From Clitopilus passeckerianus (lineage: Eukaryota > Basidiomycota > Agaricomycetes > Agaricales > Entolomataceae), in the NCBI GenBank assembly GCA_944990035.1, contig CALYLX010000066.1, positions 1,302,001-1,366,000 of the forward strand: 64,000 nt of DNA. The letters run 5' to 3'. The notes under the pieces were generated by a model that was not told the origin of the DNA, did not search any database, and worked only from the letters and a program-made list of their open reading frames with translations. Numbering within the stretch: position 1 is the first letter of the stretch; the number at the start of each line of letters is the position of its first letter. Both the position numbers and the translations under genes were made by a program. Shown piece by piece: positions 12,401 through 24,119 of this stretch.

Positions 12401-13716
12401 GTAATGGACCTCCTGGTGTTATTGCACCAGACGATGGCTGGGGTTCCAACAACCAAGCACCGACATGGCAGTTAGTTACTCTCCTCGCTGTCAACTGAGC
12501 ACCAACTAATCGTTGATCGCAGTTCCGCCTTCATCTTCATTCCGTGGTGGCTTTATCAGTACAGAGGCGACAAGCGCGTGCTATCGGACCACTATGCATC
12601 CATGAAGAGCTATGTTGGATTTGAGCTGGGTCGGTCTCCGAACAACATCGCGAATACTGGCTTGGGTGATTGGGTTTCCCCGGAAACCAGTCCCTTAGGA
12701 GGAAATGCCCCAGAGGATACCCGGATTTCTGCTACCGCCTATCTGTAAGTTTCAGTTGCACCATCTACCGTTCTCGATGTTCATCAAGTTCGCTCAGCTA
12801 CAAGATGCTCATTACCATGGGCCAAGTTGCCACCGTTCTCGGTAACGCTGCCGATGCATCTACATTTAACAGTCAAGCTGCAATTGTCAGGACGGCATTC
12901 AACAACGCCTTCTACAAATCCGATTTGAATTACTACGCTGGCACAGGAGATCAGGGTTATCGCCAGACTCACAACCTTCTGGCGTTGGCGTTCGGTCTGG
13001 CGGACAACTCAACATCGCAAACTGTGGCCGATAGCATTGCAAAAGACGTTTCCACTCGCGGAAACCACCTCAATACTGGTGCACTGGGGACAAAGTACAT
13101 TCTCCCTGTTCTCACCGAACATGGTCATGCAGACGCAGCCTTTACTGTTGCTCAACAAACGACATTCCCTAGCTGGGGTTTCTGGATTGTGAATGGTGCC
13201 AATACGATGGTGAGCACTCTCGCATGCCATGGTCCAGGATACAGTTACTGACTCAGTTCTAGTGGGAGCATTGGGCCTTGGAAGCGCGTTCGCGTGACCA
13301 TGTGAGTTGACCTTCTTTTCGTTCTTTCACATCACGAGCTGATGCATGGATAGCTTTTCCTAGGAACTTTTGAAGACTGGCTGTTCAAACACGTCGCTGG
13401 CATTCAGGCCACCACACCCGCATTTGAATCTGTCTCGATCAAGCCGGCTTTGACGCCCTATCTCACCTCAGCCTCCGCTTGGATGCGAACACCCTACGGC
13501 AATTTGACTGTCGCCTGGACAGTCACGAACGGGCAAGTCCAGTTGAACGTTGGCGTACCTGTCAGCGTCAACGCAACGATGTCGGTGCCAACCTCTGGAG
13601 CACAAAAGGAAAGGCGCGAGATCAAGTCCAATTCAGTATTTGAAGCCATTGAGAATGGGTTGGAGACAATAATTAGGCTCGGTTCTGGGCACCATTCCTT
13701 CACGTTCTCGACCTGA
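9492..13716 (+). CDS. secreted alpha-L-rhamnosidase, GH78, with duplicated accessory module
   Basis: Predicted to release terminal alpha-L-rhamnose from pectic polysaccharides or plant glycosides outside the cell. Ten exons keep frame: 9492-9540, 9592-11475, 11529-11800, 11856-11916, 11969-12273, 12322-12470, 12523-12744, 12798-13209, 13263-13301, 13354-13716; about 1,251 residues. A signal peptide (MIRGLLVLLIFGSISA) leads into the N-terminal fibronectin-like domain of GH78 (FSWIVTSSQTGVVQTSYRI). Two tandem copies of a beta-sandwich-like module follow (about residues 175-335 and 350-505), each starting WIW..E and containing VDD.F.LYVNG. Then come the rhamnosidase N domain (FGGENYDASYKQAGF) and the catalytic helical barrel with APDDGWGSNNQAPTWH and NGANTMWEHW; by analogy with studied GH78 enzymes the Glu of WEHW is the likely catalytic base. 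The third intron uses GTTCAT at 11801, chosen because it restores the family motif GEKLNSDGTVIYQ and has a normal length of 55 bases. The next gene, on the opposite strand, is an AA9 enzyme. Confidence 0.9.
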
Positions 13717-13908
13717 CGGACACCATTTCGAGGCTAGTACCTAGTTCGCTACCTGTAACCTTCACGTCGATGATACTCAGCTTAAGCAATGATACATTTT
13801 CATTTGCACATAACCAATCGAATTAAGTGACAAAAGAGAATTTCACGAGACGAGTAGTAAATCTGGGTATTCGCCGATATTAAGTTAAATCACGTAAGGT
13901 GCTCAAAC

Positions 13909-14958
13909 TCAGTTTCCGCCAGTCCAGACAGCAGGTCCTGGGATGGTGTACGCTCCCGTGTTCTGGTAGATGTCGAAAACGACTCCGGGCGTGGTTGGCG
14001 TGTAAGCACCGGGGAAGGAAACAAGTCCGCTGGTTGGGAGCGCAGTGCCGGATCCAGTGACCTGGACCTGGATGCAGCTAGGATAGAATTGTGCACCAGG
14101 ATAGGTGTAGGCGGCGTGCAAAGCCAAGCTAAAGGTCAAGGTTAGAAACGGTGTGGTGAAATTTCGCCAAAAGTTACCAACATTTCATGTCGAATGATAT
14201 ATTGACCAGGCTGGAGCTTGGGCGGGATGGTGAACTTGTAGATGCCGTTGTTGGCGAGGAGGTTGTCAGAAGCAGCCCACTTGCCGTTTGAATCTTTTCC
14301 TGAATGTGCGACCTTGAACCATACGGCACTAGGAATCAAGGTACGTTATTCGACGATTCGGAGGATTCAAGACCAAAATATTACTCACCTAGTACCAGGG
14401 TTCCATTTTGTGATATCGGAGGGAGCCTTAGCCATGTAAGTAATCATTGGACCCTCGTGGCTGGTGGGCCAAGTTGTCCAGTTGAGCGCGACTGTGGAAC
14501 CGGCGGCAACGGTCCCGTAGATCGCTGCAGGAGCAGTGTCGTATTGCGATCCACCCTCCGTCCAGCCATTACATTGGAGACTAGAGGAGAGATATCAGTA
14601 TAAATTGACTTGAGAGGGCCACAGGAACTTGAACGAACTCTTTCAATGTCACATCTTGGACGGGACCTGCATAGGTGTCAACCCTTCGGTATCTCTTTCC
14701 TTCGTATAGACGATTGCTCACCATTTCCGGGAATCTTGCGAACGATACGCGAAGGGGTGGGGGACAGATACCTAAGAACACACATTAGTATCTCCTCAAC
14801 ACCAATACAAAGTAGCAAGCTTACGGGTCAACATAAGGGTTGTAACCAGGATACTTGGTAGAGCCCAGTGTGATTTCCTGAACGTAACCGTGTGCTCTAA
14901 CAGAGCTGGCTACACCTAGAAAAGTAGCGGCGAGTGCGACTGCGTTGCTGAAGAACAT
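13909..14958 (-). CDS. AA9 lytic polysaccharide monooxygenase
   Basis: Copper enzyme expected to cut crystalline cellulose or related glucans oxidatively outside the cell. Six exons on the minus strand keep frame: 14825-14958, 14722-14771, 14639-14666, 14389-14580, 14182-14328, 13909-14128; about 256 residues. A signal peptide ends before HGYVQE, so His becomes residue 1 of the mature protein, as the histidine-brace requires. The second His is in TSHEGPMITYMAK, and the axial Tyr is in AQFYPSCIQV. The pattern GPVQDVTLKDLQCNGW is typical AA9. Two introns need GTTCGT and GTTGGT donors, the only choices that restore VTLKDLQCN and RHEILALHAA. There is no CBM1. Its sequence is distant from the four-gene AA9 array at 19.8-25.8 kb. 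Confidence 0.92.
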
Positions 14959-16315
14959 GGTCGAATAATTTCAAGGCGCGTAACCCGGATTCTCGACATC
15001 TCCAAGGCCCACATTTTATACTCGTCCACAGTGAAAAAGCGCGAGCATAGCACCCGGCCGGGCCGCTTGGTCGTCGTCGAGGCGTCCTCCAGGTAGAATG
15101 GGCAAGGGGCGAGGGGAGGTCATATGGAATGCGTTCGTTCGCATCCATTGGTATTGGCAGGGGACCGCTCAAGGCTGCAACAAGGTCCGGTCCTTGCGTC
15201 ATGACACATGTGTTGCGCAGATATACCGCGTCTCTAGGGCAGAGCTTTCCAGAAACTCCAGAACAAGCCGCGGAAGAACTTCTTGGCAGGCTATTGAAAA
15301 CGCCAAAATGTCTCTTGTGAGAGCGGAACAGGAGATCAAATGTGGGGAAACTTGTTCAACCTCGGATAATATGTGGAAGAAAGAAGGTAGTTTCTCGCCG
15401 ATTGAATTGGGAATGTGACGTCTAGTAGGAGCGCAGTATCTCAGAAGACGACGTTTGCCGGATGAGTGAGAGAATCGATTAGAAGCATCGATCTAGACTG
15501 ATGAGCCTAAATTTTGGGAAGGAAGATGTGGGGCACGTCGCCGACGGAGCACTCAGAGATGCTTGTCGGCGACTTGTGTGGTCGGACAGAATGCAAGAAG
15601 TCAAGGCCCTGTCCCGTCAGTTGCTCACGTGTAATAGCATGTAATGCCAGAGTTCGGGTAACATTTGGATGGGCCACTGAAAGATTCATGCTTGCGTACA
15701 TAGCACTCGGAAAAACTCTGTCAATGCGTCTGGGAGCTGGATGCACCCTGGTTTCTTCTCAACGGGGTAATCCGTTGCGTATCGAAGAATTATTGTATAC
15801 TCCACGACGTCGCCCAGGGTTCATGGGCAGCCGCAGGTACATGCCATGGTGTAAGAGTGCTGATGGTGGACCTGAGCAAAGCCGACAATGTGTTCCACCA
15901 CGAGGACTTCCTATTGAAAACCACCAGCGCACCGGCCATATATCTAAAGTCATTTTTACGTAGAGAAGAATTGTCGCCACTTTACATAGTACCTCTCAAA
16001 ATACTCCAGGGCGTCGCCCAGGATTCATGGACAACCGCGGGTATATGGCATTGAGTAGAAGTGCTGATGGCGGGCCTGAGCAAGGGCTGCAATGTGTTTC
16101 CATCTGAATCATGAGGGTTTAACGCACTGGCCATATAAAGTCATGAATGCACATAGCCCTATGCATTAGCAAATCGTACCTGTACAACGTACAACATGAC
16201 AGCAAGTTCAGAAAACATAATGATATATGTATGCTCGTCCCTAAACCCGCCGCAATATGAAGAAATGCCCATAAAATTACAGCGAACCCCAACCCAAAAG
16301 TCATCATCATCATCG
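14959..16315. repeat. intergenic region with a diverged tandem repeat of about 105 bases
   Basis: No gene is convincing. 15796-15900 recurs at 16000-16103, an offset of about 204 bases. Both copies share ACTCCA..G.CGTCGCCCAGG, TTCATGG, GTGCTGATGG and CCTGAGCAA, and both are followed by a GGCCATATA stretch. Confidence 0.5.
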
Positions 16316-17372
16316 TTACACCTCCGTGCTAGAGCTCCCGCTGGCGCTTGCTCTGTGTCGCGTCTTTGCATCCTTCTCTAACTGAGACATAGGTGCTGCA
16401 TCATCACCATGTCCTTTGACGTCAAGCAGGGCAACACCGAACTCGACGTGGGGTATCTCTGGTTCATCATCCAATGGACATGCTGCACCAGCGGACGTCG
16501 ATGCAGCAGCAGCAGCAGGAGTATTCTCGGTCGGCGGTCGGGGCATCGCAACGATAATCGCAACCTGCAGCTTTTTCGGATTTCCTGTCCAGTCGATAGG
16601 CGAGCTCGCATCCGTATTAGCATCCTCCATCCGTCTCTGGTTCAGCGGGTATGGCGCGGACGATTCGAGGTTGGGTCGAAGGAAACGCATCATCCTGCGA
16701 TAATACGACAGCCTCGGTGGGAACCCGACCACGCCTGCACTTGGCAAAACCAGCGGCAGGGGTTCAGCTGGTGGGACATACGACGCCGAGAACGGTCGTA
16801 GTGTATCCCAATCCCATTCCGTCACGGACCGAAATTGGGGCTGGGGGTGCGTCTGGGGTGACGGGGAGGCGGCACGGAGGGAGTTTTTCTCTGAATCCGC
16901 GACGAAGGTTTCCCACATCTTGGGTTTCTTGCTGAGATCGACTTTGTTGCGTCCGAGGCCGAAGGTGCCTGTTCCGCCGGGTGCAGGGGGTATCCAAGTG
17001 CCATTCCGGATGGCCTCTTCCACCATTATTCGATGTCGCCGCCGGAGGATTAGGGAACGGAGGATAATGGCTCCGCTAACGGATAACAGGAGGACCAGGG
17101 TTGCGAGAAAGGTGTATACTGAAGACATTGTCTGGGTCAATCGCGAGCGTACAACGGAAATTTGTGACAGAGAACTTACAGTACAGGGATGCGGATGAAG
17201 CAATCGATGTAGTAGGTGGGTTGTTCTCCTGAGTGCGAGTAGGCGTCGGCGAGGACCATGTCTGCGAAAACAAAGTCGATACTGCAGTAGATGACAGCGA
17301 CCCGGTCGCGCTGCTGCCGGTAGAAGTTGGCGCCCCCGATCCAGATCCGCTGGCTGAAGTTGCGGACGACAT
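16316..17372 (-). CDS. single-pass membrane protein of unknown function
   Basis: Two exons on the minus strand, 17180-17372 and 16316-17118, join through a strong GTAAGT donor (61-base intron) to give about 331 residues. The first 60 residues are rich in Ser, Thr and Gly (probably O-glycosylated and outside). One hydrophobic helix follows (YTFLATLVLLLSVSGAIILRS), then a basic stop-transfer run LILRRRHR. The roughly 230-residue cytoplasmic part is Pro- and Ser-rich without a recognised domain. This layout resembles fungal wall-sensor or receptor-like proteins. The protein at 47.7-49.9 kb has the same plan, but the two do not look homologous outside the layout. The function is unknown. Confidence 0.75.
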
Positions 17373-17648
17373 GGTGGTAAAGGTAAGGAGGACAACGACA
17401 GCTGCGTTTACTCTGGCTCAATATACGACTTGCAGACGTATGATTGATGGCCAATACTCGTGATAGCGGTGATCGACGTGGGTTACGCTGACAAGAATAG
17501 GGTTAAGCAGTCCGGAGCGTGAGGCAATCGTTACCGAGGCTCAATAAGCCTCGAGCTCGTTGAGAATCAAGAGGAGAAGGCAACAGATAGCCTCCTTGTC
17601 GCCGTCTCCGTAGTAGTTGTAGTTGTCCTTGAGTCAATGGCTGTGTAT

Positions 17649-17762
17649 GTCGCTTGCTCAGCAGCGACAAACGCTTCCCCGCATGGTAAGAGCACGTGAT
17701 CACTGCTGACTCAGCAGTCGTGGTTATTGACCACGACCATCCAGCAGTAATAATTCTGCTGT
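17649..17762. promoter_or_regulatory. cluster of small palindromes with an E-box and a Gcn4/AP-1-type site
   Basis: Within 115 bases, about 280-390 bases upstream of the ATG at 17372 (minus strand), there are several elements. CACGTG (17693-17698) is a bHLH site and TGACTCA (17707-17713) a bZIP site inside the palindrome 17703-17717. An inverted repeat with 8-base arms lies at 17717-17737. Weaker hairpins lie at 17649-17668 and 17743-17762. Confidence 0.35.
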
Positions 17763-18046
17763 GAAAGTCCTTGACACCCAATGCAGAATCCGTAGGCCCT
17801 CTACAGAAATATTATCTTGCAACCTACGGGCCAAAATAAACATGAATTAGAAGCCAATCTTGCTGCAGAAATACTTCTACATCCGGGATTTAGGGGTTTC
17901 CGCGAACGTGAAGGAGCTGTGCAACCTTGTTTTACGTCTGCACCCTTCCTACCAACCCCCGAACACCTGCGCAGCCCGGCAACGCCAGGAAACACTGCTT
18001 GCCTTTTGTATTTCCCGATACTCTGGAAAATGAACAAAGACTTTCT
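17763..18046. other. intergenic, nothing recognised
   Basis: Open frames here are short and carry no family signal. The stretch separates the palindrome cluster from the inverted-repeat element. Confidence 0.4.
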
Positions 18047-18054
18047 TACTACTG

Positions 18055-18968
18055 TATGGTCGCCGACTGGGACAATGGTCTGTTTCCACTGATGGGAAGT
18101 GATGGGATTGATGAGAGCTCACCAACATTGGGTCTCCTGGCACTCCGTGACGAAACCTTTGAATACTTATACGATGTTTATTGAATAAACCTCACCACGG
18201 GTTGATGGGATTGTTGAGGAATGCCTGTTTTTGAAAGGTACTAAGACAAATTGGGTAACATTCATAGTGTGTGAGTGTGTGCCAGTGGCGGTGGGAATGT
18301 CGGTACACTGCATTGCCACTGTCATACTTTGCTTGATCATATGCATACTTTAGGCCTACCGAAGAGCATGAGCACGACCTGAAGCCTTAGTAATACTAGC
18401 ATGATATTCCTTGGCCATATCATATTTCGGCATCGCGTCAGTGGTCTGAGTTACATTTGCTGGGTCTGAATTTTGCTGCTGCCAAAAGTTTCTTTGTGCC
18501 ATTGCATTTGGCCCCGCGTGGATGGAATTAGGACCCTCATATGCCGGGATGAGACTCTAGTAGTTATAACTGTCTCCAGCAATTTCTAGCCTTGCGGAGG
18601 GCGAGAATAGTTTTTCATTGGCTTGGGCTCAGGCAGGGCTGACTGAAGCGGAGTTTCAATGTTGGATCAACCGCGGTTTTGGCTTTATTTCGTCCTCCTC
18701 TAAGAGCACTGGTAATGATCATTCTACTAGAAGGCTTTACGAGAGCTCCTAATAATGTGTGTACGTATGTATGAGCCCATTAAATTGAGCCAAAAGTGTA
18801 GGGAAGTGAGAAATGGCCAAGTAAACAGCTGAGAGGCTGTACGAATAGGTTGCGTACGCGCGGTAACGCATTGGCCGTCACACCATGCACAAGGACCCCA
18901 TCAATTCGGCTAACCTCGGCACATACTGCCGACATCAATTTAGACCATTGTCCCAGTCGGCGACCATA
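18055..18968. mobile_element. 0.9 kb non-autonomous DNA element with 27-base terminal inverted repeats
   Basis: The left end (18055-18081, starting TATGGTCGCCGACTGGGA) is exactly repeated in inverted form at 18942-18968. CTACTG stands directly outside both ends (18049-18054 and 18969-18974), as a target-site duplication would. If the outer TA is counted to the flank on the right side, TACTACTG makes an 8-base duplication, as in hAT elements. No coding frame for a transposase is visible inside, so this is MITE-like. Confidence 0.65.
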
Positions 18969-18974
18969 CTACTG

Positions 18975-19805
18975 TCTACCTGGCTTGTTCCTTCGTGCTT
19001 CGGCGAATCTTCTATGTGTCATCGTTGTCTCTAATGCCTTGTGATCGTACACGGACCCAAACCTTTGGTCACATACTCGAATGAAGCTCTCTGTCTATGT
19101 TTGAGAATGAATTGGCACTCATCTACATATTACATTTTTAGCGTTAAGAGAGAGATCTCAGCGACAAAATACAGCACCCCCCACGTACAAAGATAACCCA
19201 CTCGGCTACACCTCGTCGAAGTTGCTCTAATACAATGACCAAACACCTCATGATCCTCAAGCCGTCCAGGCAAGTTATTTTTATTCCTCAACGGACCGCT
19301 CAGCAATTCACTCCTGATTCACAATCGCCGCCGATGACACTGTTCCATGTCTAAATGACTTCATCCCATCTTCAACTCACAACCAATCAATTCAGCGAAC
19401 CAATCCCACTACAAGCACACACACGCACCATATCACATGGCCACCCTCAATAACTCGGAAAAATGCCTCAAGTATGACTTTTCTACTCCACTTCGATCCG
19501 TCGATTAAGCGACTCTGTGTAATCGTGTGTAATGGGACCGCCGCACCGGTCAGGTACGCTCTCAGTGGCTGATCCTACCGCTCGCCTCCCGCTCGTCATT
19601 GCATGCACTTTATGGGAAACAAGTCTCGCAGGGCGGGAGGTAGCGTGAACGCTACCACTGATCGTGAAGGCTAATTTTGGATCCCAGGCATGCCGTTCGC
19701 TCGCAGTGATTACTATTTGAGCTATGAGGCGTTGAGTATAAAAAGAGGGGTTGGGGAGGAGGGTGAAGGGTAACAGGCTTGAGTGCTTTTGCGTTTTTCT
19801 GCGAT
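18975..19805. other. intergenic, upstream of the AA9 array
   Basis: No gene. It holds the promoter of the first array gene: TATAAAAA at 19737-19744 (69 bases before the ATG) and a 17-base element at 19495-19511 that recurs upstream of the second array gene. Confidence 0.5.
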
Positions 19806-20722
19806 ATGAAGTTCCTCTCTGCTCTCGTTGGTCTCGCTGTTCTCGCGAACGGTGTCTCTGCTCACTGTCAGTTCCACCTCTCTCCTGGGTATGGTAGTTG
19901 ACGCTGACCCCGTGTCCCCTGTTTTCAACAGATATCTGGCACGAGCTCATTGCCGGGTCGACGACCACGTCGGCCGCTGTCCGGCTGCCGCTCACTAACT
20001 CTCCCGTTCAGGATGTTACTTCTGGGGATATCACTTGCAACGTAACCCCTCAGGCTGCGACCCAGACCGTTTCCGTAGCAGCTGGATCTACCGTTGGTTT
20101 CAATCTAGACAACACGCTGTACCATCAAGGTCCTGCTGCTATCTACCTCGGCAAAGTACCCTCAGGCCAGACTGCTGCAAGCTGGAATGGAAGTGGTGCT
20201 AACTGGTTCAAGGTACTGTTACTTTACCACCTGAACGACTGAGAGTATGTAATTAAGAGGAATCTCTGATTCGCTTTAGATCGCGGAATGGGGTGCTACC
20301 TTCGACCCCTTCGGCTTCACAGACTTCAACCTCTCCCAACTAACAACCACCATCCCTTCCGCCACACCCGCCGGGGATTACCTCGTCCGCATCGAACAGA
20401 TTGGGCTGCACGTCGTAGGGGCTCCGCAATGGTACATTTCGTGTGCACAGATCACCGTTACGGGTGGTGGAGGTGGGAATCCATCGAAGGTGTCTATTCC
20501 TGGGTATGTGCAGGCCAATGGTACGTCAGATTTACGACTAGGAATATTTGTTGGGGGATCTCATGCATGCTTGTGATTAGATCCTGGGCTTACTGTGGAT
20601 ATTTACTACCCTACCCCAACGGCGTATACGGTAAGCCTTTTGCCTTGCGATAGGCGTGCTGCTGCTTCAGTTAGATTGACTGCATGCAACAGGTTCCGGG
20701 ACCCACTGTCTGGAGAGGATGA
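19806..20722 (+). CDS. AA9 lytic polysaccharide monooxygenase, array copy A
   Basis: First of four AA9 genes in a head-to-tail array; expected to oxidise cellulose or hemicellulose chains outside the cell. Five exons: 19806-19866, 19932-20212, 20280-20520, 20581-20630, 20693-20722; about 220 residues. The signal peptide MKFLSALVGLAVLANGVSA is followed by HYIWHEL, placing the required His first in the mature protein. The second copper His is in [12 protein letters not shown] and the axial Tyr in QWYISCAQI. The protein ends AYTVPGPTVWRG without a CBM1 or linker, so it is a catalytic domain only. Introns fall after His-(Y), at K|IAEW, at N|D (phase 1) and at T|VPGP. It shares the last two with copies B and C but lacks the extra intron of C and D. 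Confidence 0.93.
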
Positions 20723-21935
20723 GATGTTTTGACTACGAACCCCTTATTATGCCCACTTTAGGCTTTAAAGTTATTGACTTCGCTCATGAATATTATTATC
20801 ACATATCTGATCACTTTGAAAGAGTTCCTTCCTTCGAAACTGAGCGCTAAGCACACGATGGTTTTGAGTATGTATAGTATTGGGTCAACCCCAGCCCAAA
20901 CGTTAATAGAACCGGCTATGAACAGTCCGGCGAGCTGATTATCTAAACCTACAAAGATTAGCCTTATATGGGCGACGGTACACTAGCTCTCCGTCCTGCT
21001 CGGAGTCGCGCCACGCAATGTCGCCTCTACTAATCACGACGCTGTCCCGTCTTTGACGAGCTTCAGCCTGACGTCCCTGCTAGAGGACGGCTCCAGAACC
21101 AATGAATCCAGGAATTACCCAGGATTCTTGGGCCATTGCCTTTGACTTATCCTCGCGAAATACCATGGTTCTGCAAAGTGCAAATTGCACTGATATCGAC
21201 TCAGACTGCGAACATTGAGCAAGCATTGGTCGATTCGGAGAATCCTCTGGTCTGTGAGACCGACATTATCTTCTCATTTCATCTCTTCCCTCGGCACGTC
21301 CCAATGCTCCCGGCTTCATATCTTGGGATGCAACCAAGCTACCACGCCAATGAGACCGAGCCCGAATCAAGCACCTAACGGGCTTTCGGATTCATTTATT
21401 GGAGTATTCAAGTCGTTCAGCTTCGGTCGGCGAAAACATAGGACTTCTCAAGTCGATGCCGAATGAGGCACGGGCTTTCTCGCTCCAGGACATGTACGGC
21501 CAATTGGTTGAAGCTGTCGAATTGATCAGAATTTTGCGTCTTCTTGGATAGAGAATTGTCTCATTCCTACCGGGAAGACCCTTATTTGGCCAAGGAAGAT
21601 CAAGCACGCTTGTGTATCGTCATATGGCAACCAATCCTAAAATTCGGAGAAATTCCTCATACTCGTCCGTCTTGCTCCACCTGGATCCGTCGATTAAGCG
21701 TGCTTTGCAGCGTTGCCGTGCCTCCGTGCTAGGCTCGCCGCCGCTCGCTCCACCCTCGTCGTGCCAACAGGGCGTTGACGCGCTACACGTCCTGATAACC
21801 CTCAACTAAATTTGGACCCTGTGATGCCGCTTTCGCGAACCCTTGCCGTGGAGGATAGCTCCAACTCGCGTTATAAAAGACAGCGAAACGAGAGCAGGAT
21901 GGATGCCAGCACTCCAGAAATCTGCTTTCCTCACA
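20723..21935. other. intergenic between array copies A and B
   Basis: No gene recognised in about 1.2 kb. Near the end are the 17-base element GATCCGTCGATTAAGCG (21684-21700), shared with copy A, and TATAAAA at 21872-21878, 64 bases before the ATG of copy B. Confidence 0.5.
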
Positions 21936-22833
21936 ATGAAGTTCTTGTCTACTCTCGTCGGCCTCGCTGTTTTGGCTAACAGCGCCTCTGCCCACTGTGA
22001 GCCCTCCCTCATCTGTATTGCTGACCTGGTGTTAACATGAAACTCCTTTCAGACATCTGGCACGAACTCATTGCTGGTTCTACGACCTCCTCAGCTGCAG
22101 TCAGGCAGCCAGTCAACAACTCTCCCGTCGAGTCAGTTACGTCTGGTGCCATTACTTGCAACGCAAACCCTGGACAAGCTAGCGAGACCGTATCGGTCGC
22201 TGCAGGTGACACTATTGGTTTCAACCTCGACAACACTCTCTATCACCAAGGACCCGCTGCAATTTACCTCGGCAAGGCCCCTTCTACCGCAGCTGAGTGG
22301 GACGGAAGCGGTGCTAACTGGTTCAAGGTGTGTCTTAATTTGTGCTAAGAATTTCATTCACCACCACTGATTATTCTTCTTCAGATTGCTGAATGGGGTG
22401 CTGAATTTAACCCTTTTGGTTTCACCGACTTCAACAAGGCCTCTCTTTCTACCAAGATCCCCGCAGCAACCCCCGCTGGAGAATACCTTGTTCGCATTGA
22501 GCAAATTGGTCTCCATGTCGCTGGAGCTCCCCAGTGGTACATTTCCTGCGCCCAGATTAGCGTTACCGGCGGAGGTAGCGGAAGCCCATCGAAGGTTTCC
22601 ATTCCCGGCTATGTCCAGTCCAGCGGTAAGCGACCAAGCCTATTTCTCCGTAGATTTCCCCAGTTCTCATGTTTGATTCTTCCTTACAGATCCCGGCCTT
22701 ACTGTCAACATCTACAACCCGGTCCCAACTGCATACACTGTAAGTCTTCTGACACCTGAGCCTCGTGGTCATCGATTCGAATTGACTTTTTCGATCTTGA
22801 TAGGTTCCTGGACCCGCCGTCTGGAGTGGCTGA
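21936..22833 (+). CDS. AA9 lytic polysaccharide monooxygenase, array copy B
   Basis: Five exons with exactly the intron plan of copy A: 21936-21996, 22053-22327, 22385-22625, 22690-22739, 22804-22833; about 218 residues. A signal peptide is followed by [19 protein letters not shown] and QWYISCAQI supply the other active-site residues. Exon 2 carries blocks identical or nearly identical to copy C (the AACGCAAACCCTGGACA region), which points to recent duplication or gene conversion. The protein ends in VPGPAVWSG. Copy B is the closest to A in structure and promoter. Confidence 0.93.
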
Positions 22834-23188
22834 AATGTCTCTTTCTACCTATACCCTCCCATCGCTTTGTAACATGAGCAAAATGAATACGCATCTTTTT
22901 TTCTTGGCTATTGTGCGCGTGATGGCCAAGCTCAGGCCCGGCGAGCAAGAATCCGGCCCAAATGGTTAAGGAGTGTTCCGAGCATAGGCCCTCGCATGCA
23001 ACTGACCGGTCTTGTGCTTTCGTGGCGAGCTTTTCATTCATTGAGAATTATCCGCCACCAAATCTGCAACCGGCTTTGGCACGCCAAAGGGGATCGTTTG
23101 GTAATTTCTAACTGCCCCAGATGCGTATAAAAGGCCTTGAACTTTGAGCTTCAGTCCCAGGAAGCATACAGATCCTCTGAACGCAAAC
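22834..23188. promoter_or_regulatory. spacer and promoter of array copy C
   Basis: A 355-base spacer without a gene. TATAAAA at 23126-23132 lies 63 bases before the ATG, the same spacing as in copies A and B. Confidence 0.45.
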
Positions 23189-24119
23189 ATGAAGCTTTTG
23201 AGTGCCCTTGTCCTCGCTGCCGTTGCCAACTCGGTCTCTGCTCATTGTGAGGACTCTTTCTACTTCTCTTGCATCGTTTTCTGATCTCATAATCTATCCA
23301 TATAGATATCTGGTCGACCCTCATTGCAGGCAGTACCACTTCGTCAGCGGCTGTTCGTCAGCCAGTTAATAACTCCCCTGTCGAGTCCGTTACTTCCGGT
23401 AGCATGACGTGCAACGCAAACCCTGGACAGGCTAGCGAGACCGTTTCAGTCGCTGCTGGTAGCACCATTGGCTTCAAGCTCGACAACACCCTTTACCACC
23501 AAGGTCCTGCTGCCATCTACCTTGGCAAGGCACCTAGCACTGCTGCTTCATGGAACGGTTCCGGTGCCAACTGGTTCAAGGTATACCTCTCATGTGTGCT
23601 AGTAAGATGAGTACGTGTACTTACATGCGCGCGGTTGTAGATTGCTGAATGGGGTGCAACCTTCAACCCCTTCCAATTCACCGACTTTAATGCTAACCAA
23701 CTAACCACCACCATCCCCTCGAACACTCCTGCTGGCGAGGTGAGTGACGAATATAGTTCATGGTCTACAGTTGACCGATGTCGTCTCATAGTACCTTGTT
23801 CGTATTGAACAAATCGGTCTTCACGTTGCCGGAGCCCCCCAATATTATATCTCTTGCGCTCAAATCAAGATCACCGGTGGTGGCTCTGGAAACCCGGCTA
23901 AGGTCTCCATCCCGGGATACGTCTCTGCATCCGGTGAGCGATCTCTTTTAGACTACAGGAAGAAATGTCAAGCTTATTTTCGCCTCACAGACCCTGGTCT
24001 GACGGTCAACATCTATTACCCTATTCCTACTTCTTACAAGGTACGACACTTGAGTCTATTTTGCTCTCCAAACTCTGACTCCGATATAGGTCCCTGGACC
24101 GGCTGTCTGGAGGGGATAA
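23189..24119 (+). CDS. AA9 lytic polysaccharide monooxygenase, array copy C
   Basis: Six exons: 23189-23246, 23306-23580, 23641-23739, 23792-23933, 23991-24040, 24090-24119; about 217 residues. A signal peptide is followed by HYIWSTL; the second His is in [12 protein letters not shown] and the Tyr in QYYISCAQI. Compared with A and B it has one more intron, between E and Y of AGEYLVRIE (phase 0, 23740-23791). It therefore carries every intron position seen in the array. It ends VPGPAVWRG. Parts of exon 2 match copy B and other parts match copy D. Confidence 0.93.
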
